64,000 nucleotides of DNA from Pontederia crassipes. Lineage: Eukaryota; Streptophyta; Magnoliopsida; Commelinales; Pontederiaceae. The notes beneath the pieces were generated by a model. That model was not told the origin of the DNA. It did not search any database and saw only the letters and a program-made list of their open reading frames with translations. Position numbers and translations under genes: made by a program. The stretch is taken from assembly GCA_030549335.1 (NCBI GenBank), contig CM060196.1:72376139-72440138 (forward strand), given 5' to 3'. Below, in pieces: positions 45,882-57,289 of this stretch (position 1 is its first letter; every line of letters begins with the position of its first letter).

Positions 45882-47300
45882 ATGGAGTTTGCCACACACA
45901 AGATAATGATTAATGAATTGCGTCAACCGTCGGAGTCAGGGTGCACCATCTTCCGGATCCCGGCAAACGTCTGTCGAGGACGGGAGCAGCTGTTCTACCC
46001 TGAGATCGTCTCCATCGGGCCCTATCACCACGGCAAATCCGAGTTCGCAACCATGGAGAGGGTGAAGGCTGAATTCCAAGGTGAACTATTACGCGACGAG
46101 ACGCAGGTAAAGAGCTGTATCTCGATGCTGAGGTCGCTGGAGGAGAGAGCAAGAAGGTGCTACTTCCACAGCGTAAACCTCGGCAGTGAGGAATTCGTCC
46201 AGATGTTGCTGAGAGATTGCTGTTTCATTATTCAGTTCCTGAGTACAATCGAAACACGTAATTCAACCAACACATTTTGTGGGACGAAATGGATTCAGCA
46301 CATGATAATTCACGATCTCCTACTGTTGGAAAACCAGATACCTTTCTTTGTTCTACAAACTCTGTATGATCATTTTTGTAGACTGGGAAATTCTGGCCTT
46401 TCTATCCAACGCCCTGACATATTTGATTTGATACGTAAACTGTTCCTCGGCACAAGTGCATCTGGTCGACGTCTAACATCAGATGGTAGATGTCTACCAC
46501 CAGTCGCAAGGCTGCATACTGATCTAGAGAGAACTTTGAATTACCACCACCTGGTCGATATCTACCACCAGTGCATCTGCCATCCCAAGAAGCCAACCAC
46601 AATCAAATCCCCAGTGTCACTCAGCTATCGACTGATCAGATTCCTGAACCCTTTAAAACTAATTTCTACCATCTTTTCTTTCATATTCTTTGGGTTTCAG
46701 GAGCATTTTGATCGCACTCGTAGCTACGTACCGCGTTCGATACCATCGGCTACCAGACTTCATGCGGCTGGCGTGGCGTTCCGGAAGAAATCGATGTCGT
46801 CCACTGGCAGCATATTTGACCTAACATTCAGCTGGGTCGACGGTGTTCTTGAGATCCCGCCGAGCACCCTCAGCGACGATATGAACTGTCTTTTGGCCAA
46901 CCTCGTGGCCTTCGAGCAGTGCACCGGGAACAGGGAACAAGTGGTGAGCAGCTACGCCATATTCATGGATCATCTGGTGGACACGCCGGAGGACGCCGAG
47001 CTGCTCGTACGCAGAGGGATCGTCGAGAGGATGATGCCCAGCAACGAGGCGGTGGCGCGCTTCTTCAACCAGCTCAGCAACTCTTGCCGTCTGAACGACT
47101 ATGACGGCCACAGGTTTGTGAAGGAATTCATGGACATCAACAAATACAGCAGAATATTTTGGCATGCATGGAGGGCGAAGTTGGTGGGCGACTACTTCAG
47201 CAATCCATGGTCCGTCATATCCCTTCTGGCTGCAATTCTTCTCTTGACCCTCACTTTAATTCAGACAATCTTTTCGGTTTTGAGCTACATCAAAGACTAG
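45882..47300 (+). CDS. DUF247 family plant protein, intact and intronless
   Basis: An uninterrupted 472-residue frame, close to the usual 400-550 residues of the family. The ATG at 45882 sits in GGAACATGG and is matched by the ATG of the duplicate. DUF247 signatures are visible: IFRIPANVCRGREQLFYPEI then VSIGPYHHGK (residues ~23-52), DLLLLENQIPFFVLQTLYDH (~143-163), and a C-terminal hydrophobic segment VISLLAAILLLTLTLIQTIF (~446-465) followed by a short tail, giving a predicted membrane anchor. DUF247 proteins have no known biochemical activity; in grasses some act as self-incompatibility determinants at the S and Z loci, which is not implied here. Base composition is GC-richer than the surroundings. 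An insertion-like block at residues ~195-230 departs from the family pattern. It is probably a functional gene. Confidence 0.93.
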   Translation: MEFATHKIMINELRQPSESGCTIFRIPANVCRGREQLFYPEIVSIGPYHHGKSEFATMERVKAEFQGELLRDETQVKSCISMLRSLEERARRCYFHSVNLGSEEFVQMLLRDCCFIIQFLSTIETRNSTNTFCGTKWIQHMIIHDLLLLENQIPFFVLQTLYDHFCRLGNSGLSIQRPDIFDLIRKLFLGTSASGRRLTSDGRCLPPVARLHTDLERTLNYHHLVDIYHQCICHPKKPTTIKSPVSLSYRLIRFLNPLKLISTIFSFIFFGFQEHFDRTRSYVPRSIPSATRLHAAGVAFRKKSMSSTGSIFDLTFSWVDGVLEIPPSTLSDDMNCLLANLVAFEQCTGNREQVVSSYAIFMDHLVDTPEDAELLVRRGIVERMMPSNEAVARFFNQLSNSCRLNDYDGHRFVKEFMDINKYSRIFWHAWRAKLVGDYFSNPWSVISLLAAILLLTLTLIQTIFSVLSYIKD

Positions 47301-47456
47301 GGAAAGAAGTGATATGCAGTACTGAACAGACGAATGAAAATTATGGTGCAGTGTGCCGTGAGGTTTGAGATAGATTGAACTCGTATGGTGTGATTAATTG
47401 TATCTCTTTTTTTTTTTTTGTATTGTACATGTATTGGATCATGATGATTAGTTTGA

Positions 47457-47462
47457 AATAAA
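47457..47462 (+). terminator. Likely polyadenylation signal of the DUF247 gene
   Basis: AATAAA about 160 bp after the stop codon, preceded by a T-rich tract (47406-47419) and TGTATTGTACATGTATTGG-like far-upstream sequence. Confidence 0.45.
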
Positions 47463-47519
47463 TTCCTAAAAAAACACTTAAGGCTCATAATCCTTTTTCC
47501 ATCTTTTTAATATATATGC

Positions 47520-48038
47520 TATTATAATTAATATATGTGTACTAGGGAGTTCAATTCTTTTTAATTCAAAGTTAAGAAGTTTATTCTCTATATAGTCTAT
47601 ATATAGTGATGCTTCGATGGAAAGAGGTGATTTGTGAAGGAACATGGAGCTTGTCACACATAAGATAGTGATTCATGAATTGCGTCAACCGTCGGAGTCA
47701 GGGTGCACCATCTTCCGGATCCCGACAAACGTCTGTCGAGGACGGGAGCAGCTGTTCCACCCTGAGATTGTCTCCATCGGGCCCTATCACCACGGCAAAT
47801 CCGAGTTCGCAACCATGGAGAGGGTGAAGGTTGAGTTCCAAGGTGAACTCTTACGCTACGAGACGCAGGTAAAGAGCTGTATCTCGATTCTGAGGTCCTG
47901 GAGGAGAGAGCAAGAAGGTTCTACTTCCACAGCGTAAACCTCGGCAGAGAGGAATTCTTCCAGATGTTGCTGAGAGATTGCTGTTTCATTATTCAGTTCC
48001 TGATTACAATCAAAACACGTAATTCAACCAACACATTT
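47520..48038 (+). pseudogene. Tandem duplicate of the DUF247 gene, frameshifted and truncated
   Basis: The promoter, leader and first ~135 codons of the 45882 gene are repeated, with the start at 47644. The reading MELVTHKIVIHELRQPSESG and the VSIGPYHHGK block are kept. A one-base deletion near 47899 (GGTCCTGG where the intact gene has GGTCGCTGG) shifts the frame after SCISILRS. The original frame can be followed to NSTNTFC at about 48038, where unrelated repetitive DNA starting TGTAACTCCCCACAG begins. The remaining two thirds are absent. A short truncated peptide could still be made. Confidence 0.9.
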
Positions 48039-51000
48039 TGTAACTCCCCACAGTTCCAAAAAAAAAAAAAAAAGAAAGAAGATGAAGAGAAAGGGTCCTC
48101 TCCCCTCCATTGCACAACCAAGGTGTGTAACTCTTCCTCTCCACTCACTAATTGTTTGAGACTTAAGAGACAAAACCCATCTATTAAAACTTCATCTCCT
48201 TCCTTTTTCATTTTCCTCCATTCTCTCTCTCCCTGTTCGTGTACCTGTCATTGATTGCTGACAGAGGACGAAGGGAAGCGTCGGCGACTCCATCCAGTGC
48301 TTGCGACGTAGGAAGACGACGGGAAGGAGGCGAGGACGACGAACCTAGAAAAGTAGGTCAAGAGATGTGGATTTGGGATCTTCTTCAGGAAGAATTATGA
48401 TCAAGAGGAGTAGAGAAACTTACTACGTGACTACTTATGAAATTTCAAATCTGTTTCATTATTGTTATGCTCTGCTCGTGTGATAACTTGTGCCGACATG
48501 AATCTGTTCTCCGTAATGCATGCTTTAAGGACGTAGATAAATGAGAAATCCCTACTGTCATAATAGAGATCGCATCATAAGATATTCATGAAGTTACGAA
48601 CCTGAACGATCTACATGCTTGATATGAATTCGTATAAGATAGATTGCTAGACCTATTTGCATATGGATTTAAATAGCTTAATGATGTGTCTGTTCATGTA
48701 CTTGGAAATATAACCCCTTATTACATCGACGATTGTCGGAAAGACGAATCGATGAAATCATTTTTTCGGCATGACAGAACTCGACCCGAGTTCTGCCTGA
48801 TCTGACTCGGGTATTGACCGGAGAATACGATCGGGCGGATCGACTTTTTCGTCCAGATCACGCATCCAACTCGACCCGAGTATGCCCCTAACCCGACTCG
48901 GGTTCTAACTCGGAATTTCTGAGTTTGATTCCGTCAACGACTTGACCCGAATTCCTTTTATACTCGGCTCGAGTTCTGACCAATAGAATGATGAACTTAT
49001 GATTTATGAACGCTAGTTTACGTAATTGATATATGATCTTTTCATAAAATTAATTATGCTCAATAGAACCATGTTTACCTTCTTATGATTAAACGGAACT
49101 GAAAGAATGTAATGGCATCTTAATCATGAACCTCCTCAAAACGATGGATGAATGATGATTTTTATGAACTATGTGAAGAACAATGATGAACCCTTATGAT
49201 TTCTATAAAATGATAAATGACCGTCCGTTCCCTCTCTGGACGGCTACTGAAAAGAACTAATGACTGACGATCGCTTTACTTGTGAGTGTTCGGTACATGA
49301 ACAGAAGGAATTCGACCCTAATCGAACCCTCTAATTTATTAAACCTCTGTTCACCTAATTTTATTATCGAATGAAATGAATAAGAAAACAAATAGGGAGA
49401 AGGAGGTTGATGCATTATGTTGTCATAATGAAATGCATGTCAAGTTATTGGAATTATGATAAGAAGAAGTTAGTTAATGACATGATATGTTACCAAGACA
49501 TGAACTCTTATATGTTATCAAATGATGCATCGATTAGATGATTTTTAAGTTGGGGAATTGCTGCCATATGATTACTTAATCTTCCGTATTGGAAGTTCTT
49601 CTCGTATGATTATACATGTTTAAGGTTGTAGAAGTCAGGTTATGGTTTGGTACTTTGATGATATATGAAAATTCTTATTAATTGATTAGGATATGTGTTT
49701 AAGAATGATAAGGATAGGCATGTACAAAGTTATGATTCTTGTTAAAGACCTAATGATGAATTACGTATTGATGTCGAGTTAAGAAGATGGATTATTGTAT
49801 GAAAAGGAAAAACAATGCGACATGAAAATGGACTAAAGTATGATATGGAAATGGACTATGGTAGGTTATGGAAATGGACAAAGCTATGAATGAAGCAAAG
49901 GAGAGATGGTGCATGAAATGAATATGAACTTTGTTTGAACGCTCCCTAGATGATATTTAATCTTAGATGTAGGTTGGAATTAATTTTAGAATGTAGTGTT
50001 CGGGAACCAATTGAAAGGTAAGGACTTTCACAAATGACTTGCGGTTCTACTTAGTAGAAGTGATCGACTAATCCTCGATCGGGCGTCCATTATCGAATGA
50101 TAGAATATAGTGGACCGTCGACCGACTGAAACTCTTGATCGAAAGTTCGAGGATGTTCACAAGTTATGACGGACGACCACACTTTTCCGATCGATCAATG
50201 GATATTGATAAACGAACGTCCGAACCTCTTTCGAACGACCGGCGATAAATCTCAAATGGACGATCATTGGTCTTTCGGTGTTACGATTTATGGACAGGAA
50301 AATATGACCCTAAATTAAATCTCATGATTTGACAAAGCTCTGTCCACTTGATTGGTACTAAATGACATGATTGTTAAAGATGATTCGGAGTCACTCCTGC
50401 TCCCTACCAGTTTAATTGATCTAAGCGACCGAAAGAATATAATCTTGAAAGAAAATAAGAATGAACATAGAGCGATCGACCGCCTCCTTTTCGGTCGATC
50501 GAAAAATAGCGAAGAATGCACGTCCGCCTCCTTTTTTCGGATGATGCCGAATGGGGCCAAGGCAGATGACCCTCGACACTCGGGCATCCGATATGTGGAC
50601 AGGAAGAGTATGACTTTAAAAATGAACCCCCTGATGTGATAAGATTCCTTCCACTTGATTGAAGTTGAATGAATATGATCATGGAATGAATGAAGAATGA
50701 ATATCAAATGGTCGACCGCATCCCTTTCAGTTGACCGAAAGACATTGACAAACAGGCGCCACTCCTCCCGACCATAAATAAAATGGTCTTTAAAGTTATA
50801 AATAACTAAACATCTTCCCTTCATAAAAAACCAGGCCTTCTTTGCACTTTTCCATAGCCAGCCGACAAATGTGAGACACGAAAAAAAATAATATCATAAG
50901 CCATTAAGGATTGCACAATTAGATGACTTGTTATGAAAAGTATTGACTGACAGCACATTTCCGTATAATTGGATGATTTATAAGTCAATTGACAGGCAGA

Positions 51001-51080
51001 ACCAAGTACATTTACAGTGAAAGAATTTCATCGGAACTTATCTAAAGTACTTTGATTGTCAAGTTCATAGACTAAGAAGA
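48039..51080. mobile_element. LTR-like repetitive DNA next to the DUF247 pseudogene
   Basis: It begins TGTAACTCCCCACAG directly at the broken DUF247 copy, a plausible LTR 5' end. It has an A run at 48058-48072, paired motifs of the AACTCGACCCGAGTT type (48774-48985) and GATCGACCG-like motifs (50060-50770). A diverged ~300-bp repeat (GTGGACAGGAA-ATATGACCCT... phrases near 49300, 50290 and 50590) is also seen. Open frames on both strands around 50315-50824 overlap each other and show no recognised domain. No matching right end or target duplication was found, so the element type is uncertain. Confidence 0.5.
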
Positions 51081-51089
51081 CAACACAGT

Positions 51090-51958
51090 GTAGAGCAGGA
51101 GCCACCATTACGCTTACTAGGACGATATGTGGGGGACGTGCAATCGCTGCAGGATGAACTACCACAACTGTGGAGCACTGCCTCTTCGAGGAGCTGCTTG
51201 GAGTTAGGTAACTCCTTCATTCTCTTCAAGTTTGTTGATGAGGCCGATCATTTGCAGGTGCTTGTCGGGGTCCCTGGGAGTTCAAGGGGCACCTCCTGAG
51301 AGTCGCCCAAGTATCACCCTTCTTCCCTCCGGACCTGCCTCATGGCTACTCCTCTTTGGCTTTGCTTCCCAGGCCTCGCGCTTATACTATGTAATCAAAG
51401 TTCATTGACGCGCATTGCAGCTAGTTTTGGGTCTCTGTTGCATGTTGAGGATGTTACCCTAGATACTCTTGGCACCCCTGCCTGTGTCTGTGTTAAAGTC
51501 GACCTTACTGTGCTGATCAAGCTAGGAATTTGGATTCGTCTGCCATCTGGTGATCGCTACTTCCAGCAGGTGAAATATGAGAATCTGCCACTTTTTTGTT
51601 TTCGTTGTGGTATTGTTGGTCACAAGTTTGAGCATTGCCCTTCTGCTCCTGCATCCCTGCCCGGTGAAGCTCATCAGGCGGTGATGCTCTTTGGGCCTTG
51701 GTTGCGTGCTGCCGGAGCGCAGCGCCTATCGAGGTGGGCGTCGGATGCGGCCGGTCTTGCTGTGTCATCAGCCATTGATTTCAATCAGCCCACGCCGGAC
51801 GGGATCGCTGATGCGCGGGGTGACGTGCGTGATCCGCAATGGTCATCTCGTCACCAACAAACTATGCAGACCCAACGGCTCAATTCGGATGTGACATGTG
51901 CCCGTGGTGCGAAGTCATCAACCCATGGGAGCTCTTCCACGCGTCATGGCAATAACTG
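51090..51958 (+). pseudogene. L1-type LINE ORF1 (DUF4283 and zinc knuckle)
   Basis: The reading from about 51100 gives RLLGRYVGDVQSLQDELPQL and ILFKFVDEADHLQVL (DUF4283-like). From 51342 the frame is open: PLWLCFPGLALILCNQSSLT, then FGSLLHVEDVTLD, then YENLPLFCFRCGIVGHKFEH with a final C, giving a C-x2-C-x4-H-x4-C zinc knuckle at about 51585-51640. ORF1 proteins bind the element RNA. The N-terminal part has stops, and the open part ends at 51957. A proline/serine-rich continuation (51963-52710) in changing frames is probably its C-terminal tail. Confidence 0.85.
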
Positions 51959-52787
51959 ATCGATGCTTACCAGTGCTGGTGATTGCGCTCATGGAAACAC
52001 ATCCCGTGTCACTTCACAAGGTGCCAAGTCATCAATCCACGCGAGTTCCAATTGTGCGATGCTGATCAACGGTGGAGATCGCACCCCAGAAAACACACCT
52101 TCGGATCATCAGATTATTGACCATGTTGATGGCATCAAGACATTGCGTACTTTCGCGACGAATCCTGGCCGTCAACCCACCCATCAAAACTCGGGATCTC
52201 ATACTCTATCTACCATCCCTCTGACGCATTCTGTCACTCCTCCCCCGACCTCGCTCATTCCGCCCCCCATGGATACCTCTTTTTTCCACCCCCCTCCACC
52301 GAGGTCTTTCAGCTCTTGCTGCTTCCCGCCACACCTCGCTCACACTGTTGGCCACAGACACCTCCCTACACCACCCCCTCTTTCAACCATAGCCACTGCC
52401 CCGACTCATTCACCGCTTCCGTCCCCAATAGCTCGGATGCCTCTAAGCCTGGTTTAGTTTTCTCTAACACTGTGATGGATCCTCACGATTTATTGGTTAT
52501 CCAAGATACTAACATGCTACAGGGTGCGGCTTGTGACTCTGAGGTGGATTCTTCAGAAGCTGAGGAGGTGATGCGGACCTTGCCTCCCCAACCCACTCGG
52601 AGCAGAAGAAAATGTGACCTCAGCGTCCTAAGCCACCGCTTCCAAGCCTTCCTTTCCGAAAGAAGCCATCTAAAACCTCAGGTAGTATGTTATGTTCCTC
52701 TGTGGTGAAACCCTCACATCGTGCTTATTCTATGTAGGTTATGGCATCTTCCTTAGGGACCGATGTCGTTAACTCAAATTCCATCTG

Positions 52788-53660
52788 ATGCGCATTCTAT
52801 CTTGGAACTGTAGAGGAGCTTTTCGTGCTAAAGTTAGGGATAGATTAGTTAATTTAATTAAGGCTCATAAGCTAGATTTTGTAATATTATTAGAGACCCA
52901 TTCGGATTCTGTAAAAATAAAACAGGTTGTTCGTCATTTAGAGCCTCAGTGGGATGGTAGGCCCTTATGGGCGACTTTAACTCTTTGCTTGGCCCTATGG
53001 ACAAGCTCGGAGGCCTGCCTTTTACCCTCTCTACATCAACTCGATTACTTAGAGATTTAATTTATAAACATGGACTTGTTGACGTAGAATTAAAAGGGCC
53101 ATCCTACACCTGGTGCAACAACCGCTCTGATTTTGCCCGCATACATTGTCGTTTAGATCGACTATTTCTTAGACATCATTAGCTTCAAGCCTTCCCTAAT
53201 TTGTCTTTAATCTCACTCCCGCGTTGTGTTTCTGATCATGCCCCAATTCTCCTCCAGACCGAAAACCCTTCTGACCGTGCTCGCTCGTTCAAGTACGAGC
53301 ATTTCTGGTTCCTGCACCAAGAAGCACGTGACATTGTACAACGATGTGTTTCCAATTTAGAATCCTTAACAACTTCCCTAAAGAAGATTAAATCAGATAC
53401 CTTAAAATGGAACAAGAATACTCTAGGCAACCTTGAAATTAGGGCGGATGTCACCCTAAAGCGTATCTCTGAACTTGAGAACTTGGGAATTACTAGAGGC
53501 CTCTCAGATGCCGAGCTTGGTCTCCTACGATCTGCATATCATCTTCATGTTGCTTTACTTAGGCAAATTATCCTTAAACGGTGGAGCAAAGCAAAAACAC
53601 ACTGGATCACTAAGGGTGACAGGAATACCCATTGTTTTCATCTTTCTACATGATCGGACA
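52788..53660 (+). pseudogene. L1-type LINE ORF2, endonuclease domain with internal deletion
   Basis: It starts MRILSWNCRGAFRAKVRDRL and VILLETHSDS (52788). At about 52955 the reading jumps to MGDFNSLLGPMDKLGG, leaving out roughly 90 residues of a usual L1 endonuclease, including the second catalytic region. It then continues with YTWCNNRSDFARIHCRLDRL and, after a stop, SDHAPILLQ near 53230 (the catalytic SDH). A long helical linker follows to HWITKGDRNTHCFH near 53610. Confidence 0.85.
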
Positions 53661-54560
53661 TAGATAAAACACCATTCTTGAAATTCAAGATAAGATGGTC
53701 AGCTAGTAACTAACGACAAGATCATTCGATCCTTATAAATCATTACAAAAATTTGTGGCAACCTGAACCATCGTCCCATATTCCTCTGGCTTGTTGGCCA
53801 TCACTCCCCGTCCTTGACAATGCATTTTCTAACCAGCTCATTAAAGTTACCTCTGATAGTGAGATTCGTGATGCACTTTGGAGTATGCCCCTGGCAAGTC
53901 TCCTGGTCCGGATGGTTTCATTGTAGAATTCTACAGAAAGTATTGGGACATCCTTGGACCCACGATTATTGAGGCCATAAACTCCTTCCTACTCTATAAT
54001 TCATTTCCCCCTTGAGTGGTCAATTACCTCATTAATTTTTATTCCCAAAAAGAAGAACCCCAAAACAATTAGTGACTACCGACCAACCTCATTATGCAAT
54101 GTCCTATATAGGCTTCTTACCAAAATTTTAGCTAACTGTCTGCGGCCTACCATAGAACACCTTATTAACCAAAACCAATATGCTTTTGTCCTGGTAGACT
54201 AATTCATGATAATATAATGATCACCCAGGAGCTTGCCCACTCTCTCAATTTTGGTAGGCAAAAAATTATGCTCATTAAGGTCGGGTATTTTCCCTTCTTA
54301 TATCTTGGAACTCCTATTTTTTCCACTAAGCTCGTAATTCGTGACCAACATCTGATCATCGAAAAGTCTACTACCAGACTCGCAGGGTGGAGTCGGCGTA
54401 TTCTAAATCAAGCTGGCCGCACTACTCTAATCAAATCTGTCTTATCAGCAATTCCTACCCATTGGACAAGTGGCATCATTGAATCTTTAGAGAAACTGTC
54501 TAGATCTTTCCTTTGGACCTCTGTACCAAATCACCATAGCACTCACCTTATCAACTAGCA
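53661..54560 (+). pseudogene. L1-type LINE ORF2, reverse transcriptase with palm core deleted
   Basis: MPPGKSPGPDGFIVEFYRKY (about 53886) marks the RT start. The fingers follow in shifted frames. MITQELAHSLNFGRQKIMLI (54217) should be followed by about 150 residues containing the AYD and YADD catalytic motifs, but the next residues are KVGYFPFLYLGTPIFSTKLV at 54277, which normally lies after them. The palm core is therefore missing in this copy, so it cannot reverse transcribe. The thumb side continues to SFLWTS near 54520. Confidence 0.85.
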
Positions 54561-55774
54561 TACTGCCCAGCTGCCAAAGCCGAAGGGTGGCCTCGGGATC
54601 AAGAACATCCATGCAGTGCAAACCTCTCTTATGGCCAAACCTATTTTAGCATTGTTAAACCAAAATAACTCGCAGTGGATTCAATTCTTTAATGCCAAGT
54701 ACGAAAGTTTCAACCTTTGGAACACACCCTCTCACACTCCAAAGACCTCTCTAATCTTGCGTAGAATCATGCATTCTATCTTAGACCTTCGACTCGACTT
54801 TCAAAAATAGATCGGTATTGGGGAAAAGACCTCACTTCTCTTTGATCCCTCGGTATGTCCAATCCCCTTCAGCAATTGGCCTACTTACATTAATAACTCA
54901 CAATCCCTTGATAACCTCCTAGTAAGCGACCTGATTGAAAATGGAAATTGGAAAGACAACTTGCTCTCTACTTTTTTTGGACTTGATATATGTGCAATGA
55001 TTAAAAGAATTTACATTCCTACTATAGCATATGATAATGCGTGAGTTTGGGTAACTGATACTCATGGATGTGCAAATGCTAAGTCAGCTTACAGTTTTGT
55101 TCGCCGGCATGCTCTGCCGACCACCTTTAGTGGAGGGTGTGCTTGGTAAAAAATTTGGAACATTCCGGTTGCTCCCAAAATTCATATATTTCTTTGGAAG
55201 CTCTTTCATAACAAACTACCAACTCTGGACAGTGTTCTTTATTTTGAAAGCACAATTAACCCTTCTTGTTCAATCTATGGACTCGCTCTTGAAACAAACT
55301 CCCATTTGTTCTTTCATTGCTCGTTCTCACAGTAGCTCTGGCAACTCTTCCAACATCAACTTAACATCTCCTTTCATTTTACCGATTCTTGGCACACTAG
55401 CTCTTGGGCTAATGAAGGTGCTGGAATGAACACTTAGTCACTTCATTTCATCCAATCCTTTTTCTCTTATTACCTCTGGGAGCTCTGGAACTCGAGGAAT
55501 GCTGCCTACTTAAGATCCAAGCACGCAACCGTGGGGGTGGTGTGGGAAAGAGCGTTGGCCAATTTTCATGACTATTCTGACTCGCACACCCTTGAGGCAC
55601 ACGATCACACCCCCAAGGCCCTCTTCGGGCTCGGTGCCCCTCCTCCTCCTCCTCCTCCTCCTCCTCCTTCCTGGCTGATACTTCAGACGGCTCCCTCCTA
55701 GTAGGGGGCGGGATGGGGGTTTTGGTTCAATATTACGTACTCACACTGGTACACTTATTTTTGCAAGGGCATCA
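54561..55774 (+). pseudogene. L1-type LINE ORF2, C-terminal part (zf-RVT and first half of RNase H)
   Basis: PKPKGGLGIKNIHAVQTSLM (about 54573) leads to KSAYSFVRRHALPTTF (55080) and IWNIPVAPKIHIFLWKLFHN (55150), then NSHLFFHCSF (55300), the zf-RVT pattern. A (CCT)n run at 55637-55667 encodes consecutive prolines. The RNase H start is readable as GTLIFARAS near 55750, where a solo LTR cuts it. Several stops are present. Confidence 0.8.
55637..55667. repeat. CCT trinucleotide repeat
   Basis: About ten CCT units inside decayed L1 coding sequence, giving a proline run. Confidence 0.9.
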
Positions 55775-56931
55775 TGTTGGATCTAAATTTTAATGACATA
55801 TAAAATTATATTTTGATGATACAAATCTCGAAAGATTAAAGTTAAAATGCTGAAAAAATTTAAAGAAAAAAAAGATAACTTTATGCACTACACTTTGATT
55901 AAATAATTAGCTATGAACATATTATATTTTGAATAATTATAAATATCAATGTTGTAAATAATTCTATTAACTTTTCATAAAATAAAAAATCATCTCATTT
56001 GGATAACTGTGCAAAACGTTATGGTTAAAATAGTGCAGAGCGGACGACCTGCCGGTTGGAAGACCGATCGATCGGTCCTAAACATAGGTTGACCGGTCAG
56101 TACACAAAATACCCAATTTCAACCAGTAGAATGTCAAGACTGTACCAATCGAGGTACCGGTCGATCGGTCCGGAACGCAGGTCGACCAGACAGTGCAAAA
56201 TTCGCCAATGGTCATAATTTTCATAAAAGAAAGTGTACCGGTTGACCGGTCCATATGTGCGGTCGACCGGCCTTGGAGTCAAATGAACAGTAACGGTCAA
56301 ATTTGAAGGAAAAAATTATGGAATGATTTTTGGATGACTTTCTCAATTGCTGAAGCCTATAAAAGAAGCGCCAAAGCTAGAATAAAAGCTTCAAGTTATT
56401 AAAAGAAGACATTCTTCTTGAAGTTTTCACTTTTAGTTTTCTCTTCTTTCTCACTTATTCTCTTGTGAGAGCTTAGTTAAAAGAGAGAAACATTTTATTT
56501 AAAAAAATACTGAGAGAGCTCCTATGTAAAAGAGGTTCAAAATCATACCTCTTGAACGAGAGAAATAGATTAGCTTCATCGGAGGAGAGGTGTGTCTTAC
56601 CTCTTGAAGCGGAGAAAAGGCGGTGGTGTAAAGGCTTTTCTTCCTTGCCCCATTCCGAATAAAGGAAGAGTTCTAGTGAAATTTCCAACGGTCTCGAGGT
56701 TGAGAAGTCGGAGCGGGGACATAGGTCAAGGTATGGCCGAACCTCGTCAACAACCAACGCATATTTTGTGATTGTTTTCTCTCTCTCCCTCTCATATTGT
56801 GTTTACGATATGATTTGCAAAGGTTTTAAGAATAGATTTTAAGCTTCTGCAATGATTTTTGTAAAATTGATATTTTTGATAGAATACCAATGCACCCCCC
56901 CCCCCCTCTTGGTGCCCTTTGGAATCCTACA
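55775..56931 (+). mobile_element. 1.16-kb copia-like solo LTR splitting the L1 RNase H
   Basis: It begins TGTTGGATC and ends GGAATCCTACA after a C run and CCTCTTGGTGCC, an end typical of LTRs of copia elements such as the Sire/Maximus lineage (inferred). The flanks CATCA (55770-55774) and CATCG (56932-56936) are a 4/5 duplication. L1 RNase H resumes immediately after. A TATAAAAG box lies at 56358-56365. Three groups of GACCGGTCGACCGG-type motifs occupy 56040-56280. The family is repeated in inverse orientation at 58301-59552. Confidence 0.85.
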
Positions 56932-57140
56932 CATCGAGCATATTTTCTGAGATTGTGCTGGAAAATCGAAGCGTGTGGGATGCTGGCTGGCCTAAAGGAG
57001 TGCGCCTATAGGTCGCTGACCCATATTCTCGTCTACTCGGACTCACTATCTCTAATCAAGATTGTTACGCACAAAGAGAAGTACCCATGGAGCATAAAAG
57101 GAATCTAGGAAGTGAGGGAGTTGGTTGGTCCCCATGAGTG
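56932..57140 (+). pseudogene. L1-type LINE RNase H, second half
   Basis: IEACGMLAGLKECAYRSLTH and ILVYSDSLSLIKIVTHKEK (about 56960-57090) are the helix-strand part of the plant L1 RNase H, with a stop after KGI near 57108. The A-E-A...L...G-L and SDS motifs are visible. The domain becomes unreadable by about 57150; the exact 3' end of the L1 is not defined. Confidence 0.82.
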
Positions 57141-57289
57141 AAGGATGTTTGTTGTTGGTTTCTTTGGCCTCATCTAACGCTCGAAAGCAATTGATTCTTC
57201 ATCCGCGTCGAGAATGGTGTGTGTTCAGGCCGCTCTACCTTATCCCCGAAGCTCATTAGCTCCCTGCAGAGGACACTTACCCAAATGAG
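57141..57289. other. Junction between L1 tail and gypsy fragment
   Basis: No confident translation on either strand, and no poly(A) tail marks the L1 end. Confidence 0.5.

Noticed and set aside
46821..47165. Minus-strand 114-codon frame within the DUF247 gene
   Set aside because: It is an antisense shadow of a GC-rich coding region with clear DUF247 signatures on the plus strand.
50315..50824. 169-codon minus-strand frame as a gene
   Set aside because: It overlaps long frames on the other strand, lies in repetitive LTR-like DNA, and has a composition that follows the local repeated motifs.
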